DNA of 50,846 nucleotides from Bryobacter sp. CoA8 C33. Its GTDB lineage: Bacteria > Acidobacteriota > Terriglobia > Bryobacterales > Bryobacteraceae. The notes beneath the pieces are model-generated. The model did no database searches, was not told the origin of the DNA, and worked only from the letters and a program-made list of their open reading frames with translations. The translations under genes were made by a program, and so were the position numbers. This document shows positions 17,575-27,975 of this stretch, in pieces. Location of the stretch: positions 1-50,846 of the forward strand of contig JAINDK010000076.1 of assembly GCA_019931185.1 (NCBI GenBank), given 5' to 3'. Position 1 is the first letter of the stretch, and every line of letters starts with the position of its first letter.

Positions 17575-20500
17575 TTACTCCTTGGTAATGGTCTCGTCGA
17601 GGTTGAGGATGACGCGGGCGACGGCCATCCAGGCTTGCTCGGGGTTCTGCTGGCGGGTGCGCTGTTTGTTGAAGAAGGTCTCGAGCTCGGAGAGTTCAGC
17701 GGGCGCGGGGGGGCGGGATACGGCGAGGCGGAAGGCATACTCGATGCGTTGGGCATCGCTTGTACCGCCCTCGCGGAGGATGCGGCGGGCCAGGGCCTGA
17801 GCGGCTTCGAGAAAGAGCGGTTCGTTGAGGGAGGTGAGGGCCTGCAGGGGGGTGTTGCTGCGGGTGCGGCGCACGCAGGCGACATCGCCATTGGGCGTAT
17901 CGAAATTGGTGAGCATGGGGTAGGGTACGCTGCGGTAGCGGAAGGTGTAGAGGGCGCGGCGGTAGCGTTCTTCATTCTTGGCTTCGTACCAGTTCTTGGG
18001 GCCGTAGCTCGAGGGGGGCTGGAAGAGGAATTCCGGGGCCGGGGGGAAGACGCTGGGGCCGCCGATTTTGCGGCTGAGGAGACCGCTGGCGGCGAGGGTG
18101 ATGTCGCGGACGATCTCGCCTTCCACGCGGAAGCGGGGAGCGCGGGCGAGGAGGCGGTTGTTGGGGTCTTTGCTCAGGAGTTCGGGAGTTACCTTTGAGC
18201 TTTGGCGGTAGGTGTTGGAGGTGACGATGAGGCGGTGGAGTTTTTTGAGGCTCCAGCCGGAATCCATAAACTCGACGGAGAGCCAATCGAGGAGTTCGGG
18301 GTGGGAGGGGGCAGTGGCCTGGCGGCCGAGGTCTTCGCTGGATTCGACGATGCCGGCGGAGAAGTAGCTTTGCCAGACGCGGTTGACGAGAGCCCGGGCG
18401 GTGGTGGGGGCGTTGCGGTCGGTGATCCAGCGGGCAAAATCGAGGCGGGTCTGGCCGGCGCCGGGCGGCAGGGGGTTGAGGAAAGCGGGGACGCCGGGGG
18501 TGACTTCCTTGCGGGGTTTGAGGAAGTCGCCGCGCTCGAGGATGTTGGTGGAGCGAATGGAGTCACGCTGGCTGAGGACCAACTGGGAGGCGCCCTCGGG
18601 CAGGCTCTTGAGCAGGTCGTCGATCTGGGCGTTGGCCTCGCGCCATTCGGGAACGGTGGTGCGGAAGTGGCCGAAGACGATCTGATTTTGAGCGGGGCTG
18701 CGTTCGGCGGCGGGGCGGTCGAGGATTTCACGGACGGCGAGCGGTAAGGGATCGGCGGAGGCGCCAGGGTCGTCGCTCAAGGAGAGCCGGACACGGCCGA
18801 GGTTTTGATTCATGTTGTCGTCGCTATTCCAGCCGCCGTGCTTCTGGCTGAGGTAAACATGGATGACGGTTTTGCCGTCGGTGTTGTCGATCGGGGATTC
18901 GAGATTGAAGACGGCCTTGCGGGGGAGGTTGCGCAGGGTCGGGCCGGCGTCGTGGCCCCAAGCGGTTTCTTCCTTGCCGTCGATGGCGAAATCGATGGGG
19001 CCGGTGACGCGCCGCTTGTCGGTCTTATCCCAGTAGATTTTTGCGAGTTCTTTCTCGGGGAGGTTGATGTCGGCGGAGGCGCGGGCGACCTTGATGCGGG
19101 CGGGCTTGTCCTGACCGGGCCGTTCGATTTCGACTTCAAACTCGGTGAGGGCGCCGGTGCCATAGACAGAGCGGCCGGGCCCGCCGAGGGGGAGATTGGG
19201 GTCGTTGAGCAGCTCGAGGCGGAAGGAGGAAATGGTTTTGAGGGTGGGCTTGATGGTGAGCTTGGCGCGGTGTTTGGTGGGGGCATAGCCGGCGGCCATC
19301 ATGGAGTTGTCGGCCTGCATGAGGTATTTTTGCCCGCCGGTGGAGATGTCATCGACCTCGGGCTTGACGACTTCCCAGCGAGTTTGTGGGCGAGAGTTGG
19401 CTTCCCAGTTGGCCATGCGGGCGGCCCAGCCGGGATTGCGGTGTTGGAGGCCGGCTTCGAGGGTGCGAATCTTTTCGAAAATTTGCGCACGCTGCATTTG
19501 CTGGGCGGGGGTGTAGACGGCCATGTTCGCTTCGTGGGTGTTATTGAGGAAGGCGAACATGCGATAGTACTCTTCCTGGCGGAGTGGGTCGAACTTGTGG
19601 TTGTGGCACTGGGCGCAGGCGATGGTAAGGCCGAGCATGGACTTGCCGATTGCGTCCATGCGATCGAACATTGCCTCCATGCGGAACTGTTCGGGGTCGA
19701 CGCCGCCTTCCTCATTGATCATGGAGTTGCGGAGGAAGCCGGTGGCGACTTTCTGTTCCTGGGTGGAGTTGGGGAGAAGGTCGCCGGCGAGTTGTTCGCG
19801 CAGGAACTGGTCATAGGGGAGGTCGCGGTTGAGGGCGTTGATGACGTAGTCGCGGTAGAACCAGACGGAGCGCATCTTGTCCTTTTCATAGCCGTCGGAA
19901 TCGGCATAGCGGGCGGCATCGAGCCAGTGGCGGCCCCAGCGTTCGCCATAATGAGGGGAGGCGAGGAGGCGGTCGACTTGTTTTTCGTAGGCCTGGCGGG
20001 AGCGGTCTTTGAGGAAGGCGTCGATTTCGGCGATGGTGGGGGGCAGGCCGGTGAGGTCGAGGGAGAGGCGGCGGAGCAGAGTCGTTTTTTCCGCTTCGGG
20101 GCTGGGCTTGAGGCCTTCGGCGTCGAGCTTGGCGAGAACGAAGGCATCGATGCCATTGCGGGTCCAGGCGGGTTGGGAAGTTTTGGGCAGGGCTGGGCGT
20201 TGTGGGGGGAGGAAGGCCCAGTGCTTTTTGACTTCGGCGGATTTGACGCCGGCGTTGTCAGGCCAGATGGCGCCTTCGTTGATCCAGCGTTCGATGAGAG
20301 CGATTTGATCAAGGGGCAGGGGCTTGCCGCCCATGGGCATGCGGGCTTGATCGCCGAGGCCGGCGATGCGTTGGTAGAGGGTGGAATCCTTGGCGGATTT
20401 GGCGACGACGGACGGGCCGGAGACGCCGCCGCGGAAGGTGGTTTCGCGAGCGTCGAGACGGAGGCCGCCGAGTTGTTGTGCGGCGCCGTGGCAGCCGTGG

Positions 20501-20613
20501 CAAGAACGTTTGAGCACGGGCTCGACGTCACGCTGAAAGTCGACTGGGGTTTGCGCAAGCGCGGCGGGCACGGTGTGCGCCGCAATCAGAACAGACAGGA
20601 TTCCAAACTTCAC
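17575..20613 (-). CDS. PSCyt1/DUF1549/DUF1553 planctomycete-type cytochrome protein
   Basis: A 1012-residue exported protein: signal peptide (cut near ALAQ), cytochrome domain PSCyt1 with CHGCH (residues 38-42) and [11 protein letters not shown]1549/PSCyt2 ([53 protein letters not shown]; a second haem-like motif CAQCH), a mid region with a likely ligand-binding beta domain, and C-terminal DUF1553/PSD1 ([81 protein letters not shown]). It forms an operon with DUF1501. The family is thought to oxidise complex organic matter outside the cytoplasm, but no substrate is known. The start is 33 bases from the divergent deacetylase-like gene. Confidence 0.95.
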   Translation of the reverse strand: MKFGILSVLIAAHTVPAALAQTPVDFQRDVEPVLKRSCHGCHGAAQQLGGLRLDARETTFRGGVSGPSVVAKSAKDSTLYQRIAGLGDQARMPMGGKPLPLDQIALIERWINEGAIWPDNAGVKSAEVKKHWAFLPPQRPALPKTSQPAWTRNGIDAFVLAKLDAEGLKPSPEAEKTTLLRRLSLDLTGLPPTIAEIDAFLKDRSRQAYEKQVDRLLASPHYGERWGRHWLDAARYADSDGYEKDKMRSVWFYRDYVINALNRDLPYDQFLREQLAGDLLPNSTQEQKVATGFLRNSMINEEGGVDPEQFRMEAMFDRMDAIGKSMLGLTIACAQCHNHKFDPLRQEEYYRMFAFLNNTHEANMAVYTPAQQMQRAQIFEKIRTLEAGLQHRNPGWAARMANWEANSRPQTRWEVVKPEVDDISTGGQKYLMQADNSMMAAGYAPTKHRAKLTIKPTLKTISSFRLELLNDPNLPLGGPGRSVYGTGALTEFEVEIERPGQDKPARIKVARASADINLPEKELAKIYWDKTDKRRVTGPIDFAIDGKEETAWGHDAGPTLRNLPRKAVFNLESPIDNTDGKTVIHVYLSQKHGGWNSDDNMNQNLGRVRLSLSDDPGASADPLPLAVREILDRPAAERSPAQNQIVFGHFRTTVPEWREANAQIDDLLKSLPEGASQLVLSQRDSIRSTNILERGDFLKPRKEVTPGVPAFLNPLPPGAGQTRLDFARWITDRNAPTTARALVNRVWQSYFSAGIVESSEDLGRQATAPSHPELLDWLSVEFMDSGWSLKKLHRLIVTSNTYRQSSKVTPELLSKDPNNRLLARAPRFRVEGEIVRDITLAASGLLSRKIGGPSVFPPAPEFLFQPPSSYGPKNWYEAKNEERYRRALYTFRYRSVPYPMLTNFDTPNGDVACVRRTRSNTPLQALTSLNEPLFLEAAQALARRILREGGTSDAQRIEYAFRLAVSRPPAPAELSELETFFNKQRTRQQNPEQAWMAVARVILNLDETITKE

Positions 20614-20646
20614 GGCAGTGTTTTAACCTGACACTAATTTATCCTA

Positions 20647-21999
20647 ATGCGCCTAACCTTACTTCTTCTGATACTCCTTAGTTCCTTGTCGGCCCAGAAA
20701 GTGAAATGGATTGTGTGGTTCGACACGGAGGACTTTATCTTGCCGGCGTCGGATGACGCGGCGCTGCGGCTGGCGCGGGAACTGGAGAAGCTGAACGTGC
20801 GGGCGACGTTCAAGGTCGTAGCGGAGAAGGCGAGGGTACTGGAGCAGCGGGGCCGCTGGGACGTGATCCAGGCGTTGGCGCGGCATGACATTGGCTATCA
20901 CTCGGAGAATCACAGCGTGCCGCCGACGCCGTCGGTGTACCTGAGCCGGATGGGGATGCTCGAGGGGGCGGCGGAGTTTGTGCGGCGGGAGGGGCCGGGC
21001 AACCGGGAGGTGGAGCGAATTTTCGGGCGCCGGTCGAGCACATACGGGCAGCCGGGGAATAGTTGGGGGCCGCAATCGACGATCGCGCTGCGGCGCATGG
21101 GGATCCCGACGTATGTGGACGAAGCGGGGCACATTGTCATGGGGAATCAGCCCTTCTGGTATGGGGGGATTCTGCATGTAACGAACCTGGGGCCGAATGC
21201 GATTCGGGCGGAGTTAAAGCGACCGGAGCGGCTGCCGGCGGCGCTGGTAGCGTTTGACGCGGCGGTAAGCAAGCTGAAGCAGCAGGGCGGCGGGATTGTA
21301 CAGACGATCTATCATCCGACGGAGTTTGTGACGACGGAGTTTTGGGATGCGGTGAACTTCAAGCATGGGCGGTACACGGCGCCGGAGAGTTATCAACTGC
21401 CGAAGCAGCGTACGGCGGCTGAGGTGGAGGAAGCGTTTCAGACCTTTCTTGGGTTTGTGCGGCATGTGTTGGCGCACCCGGACGTGGAGGTGACGAGTGT
21501 GGACCGGCTGCCGACGCTGTATGTGGAGGAGACGCCGAAGCTGCGCCAGCCGGTTTGGCGGGAAGGGATCCAGTTCGAGCAGGGGCTGACGGCGGCGGAG
21601 ATTCTGACGCAACTATTGGGGTTGGGGCCTGTGTATGTGGATGGCCCGGAGCGGCGCGGCGTAACGACGTATCGGGAGGGCCAAGTGGAGCGCACGCTGT
21701 GGCAGCGCGCGGTAGCGGATGTTCGTCATTTTGTGGAGAGCGAGAAGCGGCTGCCGGCGGAGGTATGGCTGGGTGCGGAGACGCTTTCGCTGGCGGATTT
21801 TGCGATGACGCTGGCGCGCGATGGGGGCGAGGGGCCGGCGAGGATTGAGCGCGGGACATTATTGTTTGAGCGGCACATCGCCAACGATGGCCGCAAGGAG
21901 TTCAATTGGGTGATTCATCCGCCGGGTTTTGACGGCAGTGCGCTGCTTGAGTTGGGGCGGCTGCAGGCGTGGACGCTGAAGCCGGCGAGGCTGCGCTAA
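20647..21999 (+). CDS. Polysaccharide-deacetylase-like (NodB-fold) exported protein
   Basis: A 450-residue protein with a clear signal peptide (LLLLILLSSLSAQ). The next 200 residues resemble the NodB homology/CE4 deacetylase fold: an Asp-rich first motif (WFDTEDFILPASDDAAL), RATFKVVAEKARVLEQRG, then IGYHSENHSV matching the zinc-binding HxxxH motif, and RSSTYGQPGNSWG in the position of motif 3. The last 200 residues have no recognised domain. Family members deacetylate polysaccharides such as peptidoglycan or chitin oligomers; here the substrate is unknown. Its stop overlaps the next start (TAATG, 21997-22001), so the hydrolase downstream is translationally coupled. Confidence 0.75.
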   Translation: MRLTLLLLILLSSLSAQKVKWIVWFDTEDFILPASDDAALRLARELEKLNVRATFKVVAEKARVLEQRGRWDVIQALARHDIGYHSENHSVPPTPSVYLSRMGMLEGAAEFVRREGPGNREVERIFGRRSSTYGQPGNSWGPQSTIALRRMGIPTYVDEAGHIVMGNQPFWYGGILHVTNLGPNAIRAELKRPERLPAALVAFDAAVSKLKQQGGGIVQTIYHPTEFVTTEFWDAVNFKHGRYTAPESYQLPKQRTAAEVEEAFQTFLGFVRHVLAHPDVEVTSVDRLPTLYVEETPKLRQPVWREGIQFEQGLTAAEILTQLLGLGPVYVDGPERRGVTTYREGQVERTLWQRAVADVRHFVESEKRLPAEVWLGAETLSLADFAMTLARDGGEGPARIERGTLLFERHIANDGRKEFNWVIHPPGFDGSALLELGRLQAWTLKPARLR

Positions 22000-23219
22000 T
22001 GGTTGGCGCACTGGTGTTGTTCACGCTGCTGGGGCAGCAGCCGATCGAGGGGAGCTATGTGGGGAGCCTCGCCGTGGCGGGCAGTACGCTGCGGCTGGGC
22101 CTTGAAATTAAAGCAAGTGGCGGGGAGCTGAGTTGTGAATTGACCTCGATTGACCAAGGCTACAAGAAGCTGCCGGCGGCGGTGGCCGAACGCAATGGCA
22201 GCACGCTCAAGTTTGCCGTGCCCGCGCTGGGCATTTCTTTCGAGGGGCAACAGAGCGAGGACGGGCTGCAGGTGAGCGGCAAGTTTACGCAAGGCCTGAC
22301 GTATGATCTGACTTTTCAGCGGGTGGCGGCGATACCGCGGCCGGTGCGGCCGCAGGAGCCGAAAGCCCCCTTTCCGTACCGGTCGATCGAGGTGCGATTT
22401 CCTGGTGGAGACGCTGGCGTGGTGCTGGCTGCCACGCTCACCATACCAGTGAGTGTGCCGCGAGGCGTGATCATTTTGATCGCCGGTAGTGGCCCGAACA
22501 ACCGTGATCAGGAAATTGCGGCGCACCGGCCGTTTCTGGTGCTGGCGGATGTGCTGGCGCGCTTTGGCTTTGCCGTTCTGCGCTATGACAAACGCGGCGT
22601 GGGCGGCTCGACAGGAGATTTCAAGGTGGCCGATATCCCCGCATTTGCGCGTGATGCCGCATCGGCCGTGGCGTTTCTGCGGAAGCGCGACGATGTGGGA
22701 AATCGAATTGCATTGTTGGGGCATAGCGAAGGCGGGCTGATTGCGCCGATTGTCGCCGCCGAGGACTCCCGCCTTGTTGGCGTGGCGTTGCTGGCGGCGC
22801 CGGCGGTGACGGGAGAGCAGATCCTTCGCCGCCAGATTCCGGCGCTCGGATTTCCCGAGGCGATGCTGAAGAGCATCGAAGCGTCGCTGCCGAACGATGC
22901 GGCTCTGCGCTACTTCTGGAGTTATGATCCCCTGCCCACGCTGAGTAAGGTGCAATGCCCGGTGCTGTTAATTGGGGGCGAACTGGATCTGCAGGTGGCA
23001 GCCGATCAGAACATGCCTCTCCTCGAAGAGACACTGCGCAAAGCCGGCAACAAAGCCATTACGTCGCGGCGTCTGCCGCGGCTGAATCATCTGCTGCAGA
23101 CGGCGCAAACGGGCAAACAGCAGGAGTATGGGCAGATTGAAGAAACGATTGCGCCGGTGGTGTTGGAGGAAGTTAAGGCTTGGCTGGAGAAGTTGTTTCC
23201 CACTCGAGCAAAACAGTAG
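21999..23219 (+). CDS. Alpha/beta-hydrolase, exported, S9/dienelactone-hydrolase-like
   Basis: A 406-residue protein, start ATG 21999 overlapping the previous stop (an upstream in-frame start at 21969 lies inside the previous gene). A short hydrophobic leader (MVGALVLFTLLGQQ) precedes an N-terminal beta-rich region (~20-120; LRLGLEIKASGGELSC) of the kind seen in exported Acidobacteria hydrolases. The hydrolase core starts near residue 150: IILIAGSGPNNRDQE, FAVLRYDKRGVGGSTG, nucleophile elbow GHSEGG, acidic GGELDLQ and His in LNHLLQ. Substrate likely an ester or peptide, not determinable. The 3' end overlaps the convergent nadB by 47 bases. Confidence 0.87.
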   Translation: MVGALVLFTLLGQQPIEGSYVGSLAVAGSTLRLGLEIKASGGELSCELTSIDQGYKKLPAAVAERNGSTLKFAVPALGISFEGQQSEDGLQVSGKFTQGLTYDLTFQRVAAIPRPVRPQEPKAPFPYRSIEVRFPGGDAGVVLAATLTIPVSVPRGVIILIAGSGPNNRDQEIAAHRPFLVLADVLARFGFAVLRYDKRGVGGSTGDFKVADIPAFARDAASAVAFLRKRDDVGNRIALLGHSEGGLIAPIVAAEDSRLVGVALLAAPAVTGEQILRRQIPALGFPEAMLKSIEASLPNDAALRYFWSYDPLPTLSKVQCPVLLIGGELDLQVAADQNMPLLEETLRKAGNKAITSRRLPRLNHLLQTAQTGKQQEYGQIEETIAPVVLEEVKAWLEKLFPTRAKQ

Positions 23220-24744
23220 GCTGGCCGCGGCGGAGGCTGGAATGGCGGGCTGCGGGGGACTTGCCGGGGAAATCGGTGCGGTAGTGGCCGCCGCGGGATT
23301 CCTGGCGCAGGAGGGCGGCCTTGGCGACGAGGCGGAGGACGGTGGCGAGGTTACGGCGTTCATAGTCGCCGCGGCCGGGGTCGGATAGATGCTGGCGGCC
23401 ACCCTCGTCAATGGTGCGGAGAACGCGTTGCATGCCGGCGGCGTCGCGGGCGATGCCACAGCCTTCCCAGGCGAGATCCTGGAGGGCCTCGCGGCTGAGT
23501 GCGGGAAACTGTTCGTCGCCAAAGGTGAGGCCGCGGAAGGGCTTGGCCGCCTCCTGGGACATGGCGTGTCCAGCGCGGGCGCCGAAGACGACGCCTTCAA
23601 GCAAGGAATTGCTGGCGAGGCGGTTGGCGCCGTGGACGCCGGTGCAGGCGGCTTCGCCGGCGGCATAGAGGCCGGGGATGGTAGTGCGTCCCTGAAGATC
23701 AGTGCGGACGCCGCCCATGAGGTAATGCGCGGCGGGATGGACGGGAGCGGGTTGCCGGGCCAGATCGATGCCGAAGCTCAGGCAGGTTTCGTAGATGCGG
23801 GGGAAGCGCTGGCGGATCCAGGCGGCGGGTTTGTGAGTGAGGTCGAGCAGCACGTGGGTGGCGGCGGTCGATTGCATTTCGGCGACGATGGCGCGGCTGA
23901 CGACATCGCGGGGGGCGAGCTCCTGCATGTCGTGATAGCGGTGCATGAAACGTTCGCCGTGGATGTTGCGCAACAAGGCGCCTTCGCCGCGAAGGGCCTC
24001 GCTGAGAAGGAAACGAGGGCGGCCGGGGACGAAGAGAGCGGTGGGATGAAATTGAACGAACTCGATGTCGGCCACTTCGGCGCCGACGCGGTAGGCCATG
24101 CCGATGCCATCCCCGGTGGCGACGCTGGGGTTGGTGGTATTGCGATAGAGTTGACCGGCGCCGCCGGTGGCGAGCAGGACGGCGCGGGCATGGATGTCGA
24201 TGCGCTGCTTTCGCTTCTGGTCATAGGCCACCGCGCCGGTCACGGCGCCGTCGGCGAGAAGGAGGTCGGTGACGGCGGCAAAGCTGACGAAGCTAAGCCC
24301 GGGCAGGGCGGCAGCCTTGCGCCAGAGGGTGCCGGCGATTTCATGACCGGTGGAATCGCCGCCGGCGTGCAGGACGCGGCTGACGCTGTGCGCGCCCTCG
24401 CGGGCGCGCAGGTACTCGCCGTTTTCCTTGTCGAAATTCGCGCCCCAGTCAATGAGCTCTTCGATGCGGCCCGGGCCTTCCTGCACGAGGGCCGCGACGG
24501 CCGGCTCAAAGCAGAGGCCATCGCCCGCCATGAGCGTGTCCAGTTGGTGTAGTCTAAAATTGTCATCGCCAGAAAGAGCAACCGCAATCCCGCCTTGCGC
24601 GTACTCTGTTGAGGATTCTTCGATCGTATCCTTGGCCACCACCAGCACTCGTCCCCGTTCGGCCAAAGTGATCGCGGCCCGAAGACCGGCTACTCCCGCG
24701 CCCACAACCAAGAAATCAAAGGACTGTTTTTCGTTATGAAACAA
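23173..24744 (-). CDS. nadB: L-aspartate oxidase NadB
   Basis: A 523-residue flavoprotein that oxidises L-aspartate to iminoaspartate, the first step of de novo NAD synthesis. Seen: FAD-binding VVGAGVAGLRAA near residue 13, TEYAQGGIAVAL, HSVSRVLHAGGDSTGHEI, EFVQFHPTAL, HPAAHYLMGGVRTDLQGRTTIPGLYAAGEAACTGVHGANRLASNSLLEGVVFG, and a C-terminal helical domain. These are diagnostic for the NadB/succinate-dehydrogenase flavoprotein group and specifically NadB. The start appears to be TTG at 24742-24744, with AGGA seven bases upstream, which overlaps the start of the divergent BsuPI-domain gene by nine bases. The C-terminus overlaps the convergent hydrolase. nadA and nadC are not in the window. Confidence 0.94.
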   Translation of the reverse strand: MFHNEKQSFDFLVVGAGVAGLRAAITLAERGRVLVVAKDTIEESSTEYAQGGIAVALSGDDNFRLHQLDTLMAGDGLCFEPAVAALVQEGPGRIEELIDWGANFDKENGEYLRAREGAHSVSRVLHAGGDSTGHEIAGTLWRKAAALPGLSFVSFAAVTDLLLADGAVTGAVAYDQKRKQRIDIHARAVLLATGGAGQLYRNTTNPSVATGDGIGMAYRVGAEVADIEFVQFHPTALFVPGRPRFLLSEALRGEGALLRNIHGERFMHRYHDMQELAPRDVVSRAIVAEMQSTAATHVLLDLTHKPAAWIRQRFPRIYETCLSFGIDLARQPAPVHPAAHYLMGGVRTDLQGRTTIPGLYAAGEAACTGVHGANRLASNSLLEGVVFGARAGHAMSQEAAKPFRGLTFGDEQFPALSREALQDLAWEGCGIARDAAGMQRVLRTIDEGGRQHLSDPGRGDYERRNLATVLRLVAKAALLRQESRGGHYRTDFPGKSPAARHSSLRRGQPTVLLEWETTSPAKP

Positions 24745-25629
24745 ATCGTATTCCTGAGTCTATTGTCGCTTGTTGGTTTTGCGCCGCTCGAGGCAGACCC
24801 GTTTCCGCTGGTCGCGGGCAGCGCCTGGGTTTACCGTAATGCTTCCGGCTCCGAGCTGATGACGATCCGTGTGGGCGAGGCGGCCGAGCGGGGCGGCCTG
24901 GTGTTTCACCGTCTGGAGGGTTATGCCCCGAAGCCAATTTGGGTTCGTCAGGCGAGCCCGAAGGTGTACACCTATTGGGATGAAGCGCGGCGGAAGGAAG
25001 GCGTGTTGTGGCGGTTCGACGGGGAAGAGTTCATGGCGCTGGCGACGGATTGTGGCCAGTCGGGCGCCTTATCGCCGAGCGCGTCTCCGTACAGGGGCCC
25101 GATCGGCTACTTTGAACAGGTGCTAGCGATCGACTACCGCCCCGGCCGCTGCGCCGACGCGGGTTTGACGCGGGAGATTTTTGGTCCATGGTTGGGGCTG
25201 CTCGAGCGGCGTGAGACGACACTGGCCGGAGAGCGGACGCTGAGTCTGGTGTATGCACAGATAGGCGGCATTACCTATGTACAAGAGCCTTCATTGCAGT
25301 TCAGCTTGAGCCTGGCCTTAATGGAGTCCACGGTGCAGGCGCGTCTGATATTACACAATCGCGACGGGCGGGAAATCGTGCTGCGCTTTCCTTCGGGGCA
25401 GGAATTTGACTTCATCATTCGTAATGAAGCAGGGCAGGTTGTCTATCGCTGGTCGGAAGACAAGTTTTTCACGCAGGCTGAGGTGACCAGGCGGATTCAG
25501 GGCGAGGCGATCTGGCAGACGGCGGTGCCGGTGGGCACGCTGCGCCGCGGGTTGTATTCGGTGGAGGGATTGCTGGTGAACACGGACGGGCAGCGCTTCA
25601 GCGCGACGGTGCCGCTTCTGTTGCCATAA
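24736..25629 (+). CDS. Exported protein with a C-terminal BsuPI-like domain
   Basis: A 297-residue protein. Signal peptide MKQIVFLSLLSLVGFAPLEA, then a beta-rich middle of unknown type (WVYRNASGSELMTIRVGE; APKPIWVRQASPKVYTYW). The C-terminal ~100 residues fit the BsuPI/intracellular-proteinase-inhibitor domain: VQARLILHNRDGREIVLRFPSGQEFDFIIRN, RWSEDKFFTQA, LRRGLYSVEGLLVNTDGQRF. That domain is an Ig-like fold first seen in a Bacillus protease inhibitor; whether it inhibits proteases here is unknown. The 5' end overlaps nadB divergently and the 3' end overlaps the glnD-like gene by 32 bases. Confidence 0.75.
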   Translation: MKQIVFLSLLSLVGFAPLEADPFPLVAGSAWVYRNASGSELMTIRVGEAAERGGLVFHRLEGYAPKPIWVRQASPKVYTYWDEARRKEGVLWRFDGEEFMALATDCGQSGALSPSASPYRGPIGYFEQVLAIDYRPGRCADAGLTREIFGPWLGLLERRETTLAGERTLSLVYAQIGGITYVQEPSLQFSLSLALMESTVQARLILHNRDGREIVLRFPSGQEFDFIIRNEAGQVVYRWSEDKFFTQAEVTRRIQGEAIWQTAVPVGTLRRGLYSVEGLLVNTDGQRFSATVPLLLP

Positions 25630-27931
25630 CGTCGAGCAAGCGGGTTTGGAGAAGGCCAATGAGGCTGGCGTCGAGTTTGCGGCCGTCGTGCTGGACATAA
25701 AACACGTCGACGGCCCGCTGGCCTTCGGTGTGAAGCAGAACGGTTTCGATGGCGCATCCGGCCGTTGATATCGTGCGGGCTAAATCGTAAAGCAGGCCCG
25801 GACGGTCGTGTGTCTGCAACTCGATGAGCGTCGCTTGGCGCGAGGTTTCGTTGTCGAAGCGCAGGACGGTTTCGATTTTCACGCGGTAGCGAATGGCATT
25901 GCGCGGCCGCCGCCGCAGCAGGCGTTCGGCGCTTTCCTTGCCGAGGACCACGCGGCTGATGGAATCCTTGAGTTCGTCGATGACGACGGGGTTCATTTCG
26001 AGGGTGTGGAGGGGGTCGGAGAAGACGAAGAGATCGAGCACTTCGCCGCGGCGGTTGCCGAAGGCTTCGGCCTTGAGGATGTTCATGCCGAAGCTGGCGA
26101 GGCTACCGGCGAGGTCGGCGAGCAGGCGAGGGCGGTCCCTGGTGACGACGGTCAATTGCCAGTCTTCGTGACGGCGGCGCAAATCGCAGGCAACACCGAG
26201 GTGCTGGGCGGCGGCGGCCAGCCGCAGATGTTCAAGCCGCTCAGGTTCGTTGACGCGAAACCAGTAGCGGGTTGGGAAGCCTTCGACAAAGCAGGCCAAT
26301 TCCGGGTTGGTCTCCGAGGCGGCTTCGATCCGTTCGTCCTCGAGCTCCTTGGTTAATTCGCGCTCTATGACAGTGTAGGCGTGCCAGAGTTGGGAGCGCC
26401 GCCAAGCGGATAAGGCGCCAGGATAGACGGCGCCGGAATCGGCGACGGTGAGCATGGCGAGCATGGCGAGAAACTCGACCGTTTCGACCCGGTGCGCGGC
26501 TTGGACGGCGACATCGGGATCATCAAGGTCTCGCGTGTGGATGAGCGTGCCGAGATAGAGATGCTCTCCGATGAGGCGCTCGATGATGGCAAGATCGGCC
26601 GCGGGGATGCCGATGCGACCGGCGATGCCAGATGCCATCTCGACAGCGCGGGCATCGTGATCGCCCCCCATGCCTTTGCCGGCGTCATGCAACAGCAGGG
26701 CAAAGCGGAGGACGGCCTTGGTTTCGCAATTGAGCCAGAGGGCGCCGAACTGGCGCTGATCGGATTTGAGCGCCTCGAGGTTTTCGAGGGCGATCAGGGT
26801 GTGTTCATCAACGGTGTAGCGGTGGTAGCAGTCGCGGACAACGAGGCAGTCGATATGATCCCATTCGGGGAGTTGACTGCCGAGAAAACCAGTTTCGGCC
26901 ATGGCCCGCAGCGCCATGGATGCGTGAGGCAGACTCAAGAGATCCTTCCACTGCTGCCAGGACCAGGGGAGCCCGGGCTGTATGCGGCGTTGGGTATCGG
27001 GGGCGAGTCTTAATCCGTGGCGCGCCTGAAAGAGGAAGAGGCGGTGGGGGAGGGAAACATCGCTCACCAGAGCAGCGGGGTGGCGGAGCAGGATCTGCTC
27101 GCGCGAGATGGTAAAGTCTTCGTTCGACAAGCGGGAGCGCTGTTCGAAGAAGCTGCCCACGAGGCCGGGGCGCTTGTCGAGAATTTTCTCTTTTTTCTCG
27201 CGGCAGGCGGCATAGATGCGGCGAGCCTCGCGAAAGTAGTTGCGCATCCATTCCTCGGGGTGCCCGGCGAGGGCATCCTGTTCGGCGAAGCGCAGGGTGT
27301 TCTGGTCGCGGCCGGCATGTTCGTGCAACACCCAGCGGATCGAGAAGAGAGTTTCGGCGGCATCCTCGAGGCCGGGCATCTCCTCGCCGGTCAGTTTGGC
27401 GAACCAGCGCACGACATTGAGATCGCGCAGGCCGCCGCAGGTTTCCTTGATGTCGGGCTCAAGGTGTTGGATGGTGTGTTGAAAGCGTTCGTGCCGGCGC
27501 TCGGTCATCCGCGCCAGTTCGACGGCGAGATCGGTTGGGGGTTTGCGGCAAACGTCCTCACAATTCGCGAGAAGGGCCGGGCTTCCGGCGAGAGGGCGGC
27601 GGTCGAGGAGACTGATGCTGAATTCAACGTTGCCCGGGCTGATGCGTTTGCAGTCGGCGACTTTATGAACGCTGTGGCTGGCGCGATAGCCGGCGTCCCA
27701 CAATTCGCGAAGAAACTCGCTCAGTTCACCAGGGGCGAAGGTTTGAGGCTCCTCCAGGATGAGCAGATCGATGTCGGAGTGAGGAAACAGTTCCCGCCGG
27801 CCATAGCCACCGACGGCCAGCAGCCCGCTTTTTTGCCTCTGTTCGGCGCCTACAGTGGCCTCCCAGATACGCACCACGAAGTCATCCACTTGATTGCTGC
27901 GAGCTTGCATCTTTGCCGCCGTGGGACCCAT
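25598..27931 (-). CDS. glnD: GlnD-like [protein-PII] uridylyltransferase
   Basis: About 777 residues with the GlnD order of domains: nucleotidyltransferase (LAVGGYGRRELFPHSDIDLLIL, metal Asp pair), a helical GlnE-like/DUF294 middle (GGLRDLNVVRWFAKLTGEE), an HD phosphohydrolase (LLHDAGKGMGGDHD, HxxHD-type residues around YTVDEHTLIAL), and two C-terminal ACT domains (VTRDRPRLLADLAGSLASFGMNIL and QTHDRPGLLYDLARTISTAGC). It senses glutamine and uridylylates or deuridylylates PII to set nitrogen metabolism. The start is uncertain: ATG at 27929-27931 is chosen; an upstream in-frame TTG at 27970 would abut the divergent gene. No glnB or glnA neighbour is present. Confidence 0.9.
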   Translation of the reverse strand: MGPTAAKMQARSNQVDDFVVRIWEATVGAEQRQKSGLLAVGGYGRRELFPHSDIDLLILEEPQTFAPGELSEFLRELWDAGYRASHSVHKVADCKRISPGNVEFSISLLDRRPLAGSPALLANCEDVCRKPPTDLAVELARMTERRHERFQHTIQHLEPDIKETCGGLRDLNVVRWFAKLTGEEMPGLEDAAETLFSIRWVLHEHAGRDQNTLRFAEQDALAGHPEEWMRNYFREARRIYAACREKKEKILDKRPGLVGSFFEQRSRLSNEDFTISREQILLRHPAALVSDVSLPHRLFLFQARHGLRLAPDTQRRIQPGLPWSWQQWKDLLSLPHASMALRAMAETGFLGSQLPEWDHIDCLVVRDCYHRYTVDEHTLIALENLEALKSDQRQFGALWLNCETKAVLRFALLLHDAGKGMGGDHDARAVEMASGIAGRIGIPAADLAIIERLIGEHLYLGTLIHTRDLDDPDVAVQAAHRVETVEFLAMLAMLTVADSGAVYPGALSAWRRSQLWHAYTVIERELTKELEDERIEAASETNPELACFVEGFPTRYWFRVNEPERLEHLRLAAAAQHLGVACDLRRRHEDWQLTVVTRDRPRLLADLAGSLASFGMNILKAEAFGNRRGEVLDLFVFSDPLHTLEMNPVVIDELKDSISRVVLGKESAERLLRRRPRNAIRYRVKIETVLRFDNETSRQATLIELQTHDRPGLLYDLARTISTAGCAIETVLLHTEGQRAVDVFYVQHDGRKLDASLIGLLQTRLLDVMATEAAPSR

Positions 27932-27975
27932 AAACAAATGGTAGCGGCACACGGCTAGAATTGGATTCAAAGAGT

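Noticed and set aside
18805-20631. 608-codon frame antisense to the PSCyt1/DUF1553 gene
   Set aside because: Same compositional shadow; no domain and no ribosome-binding site.
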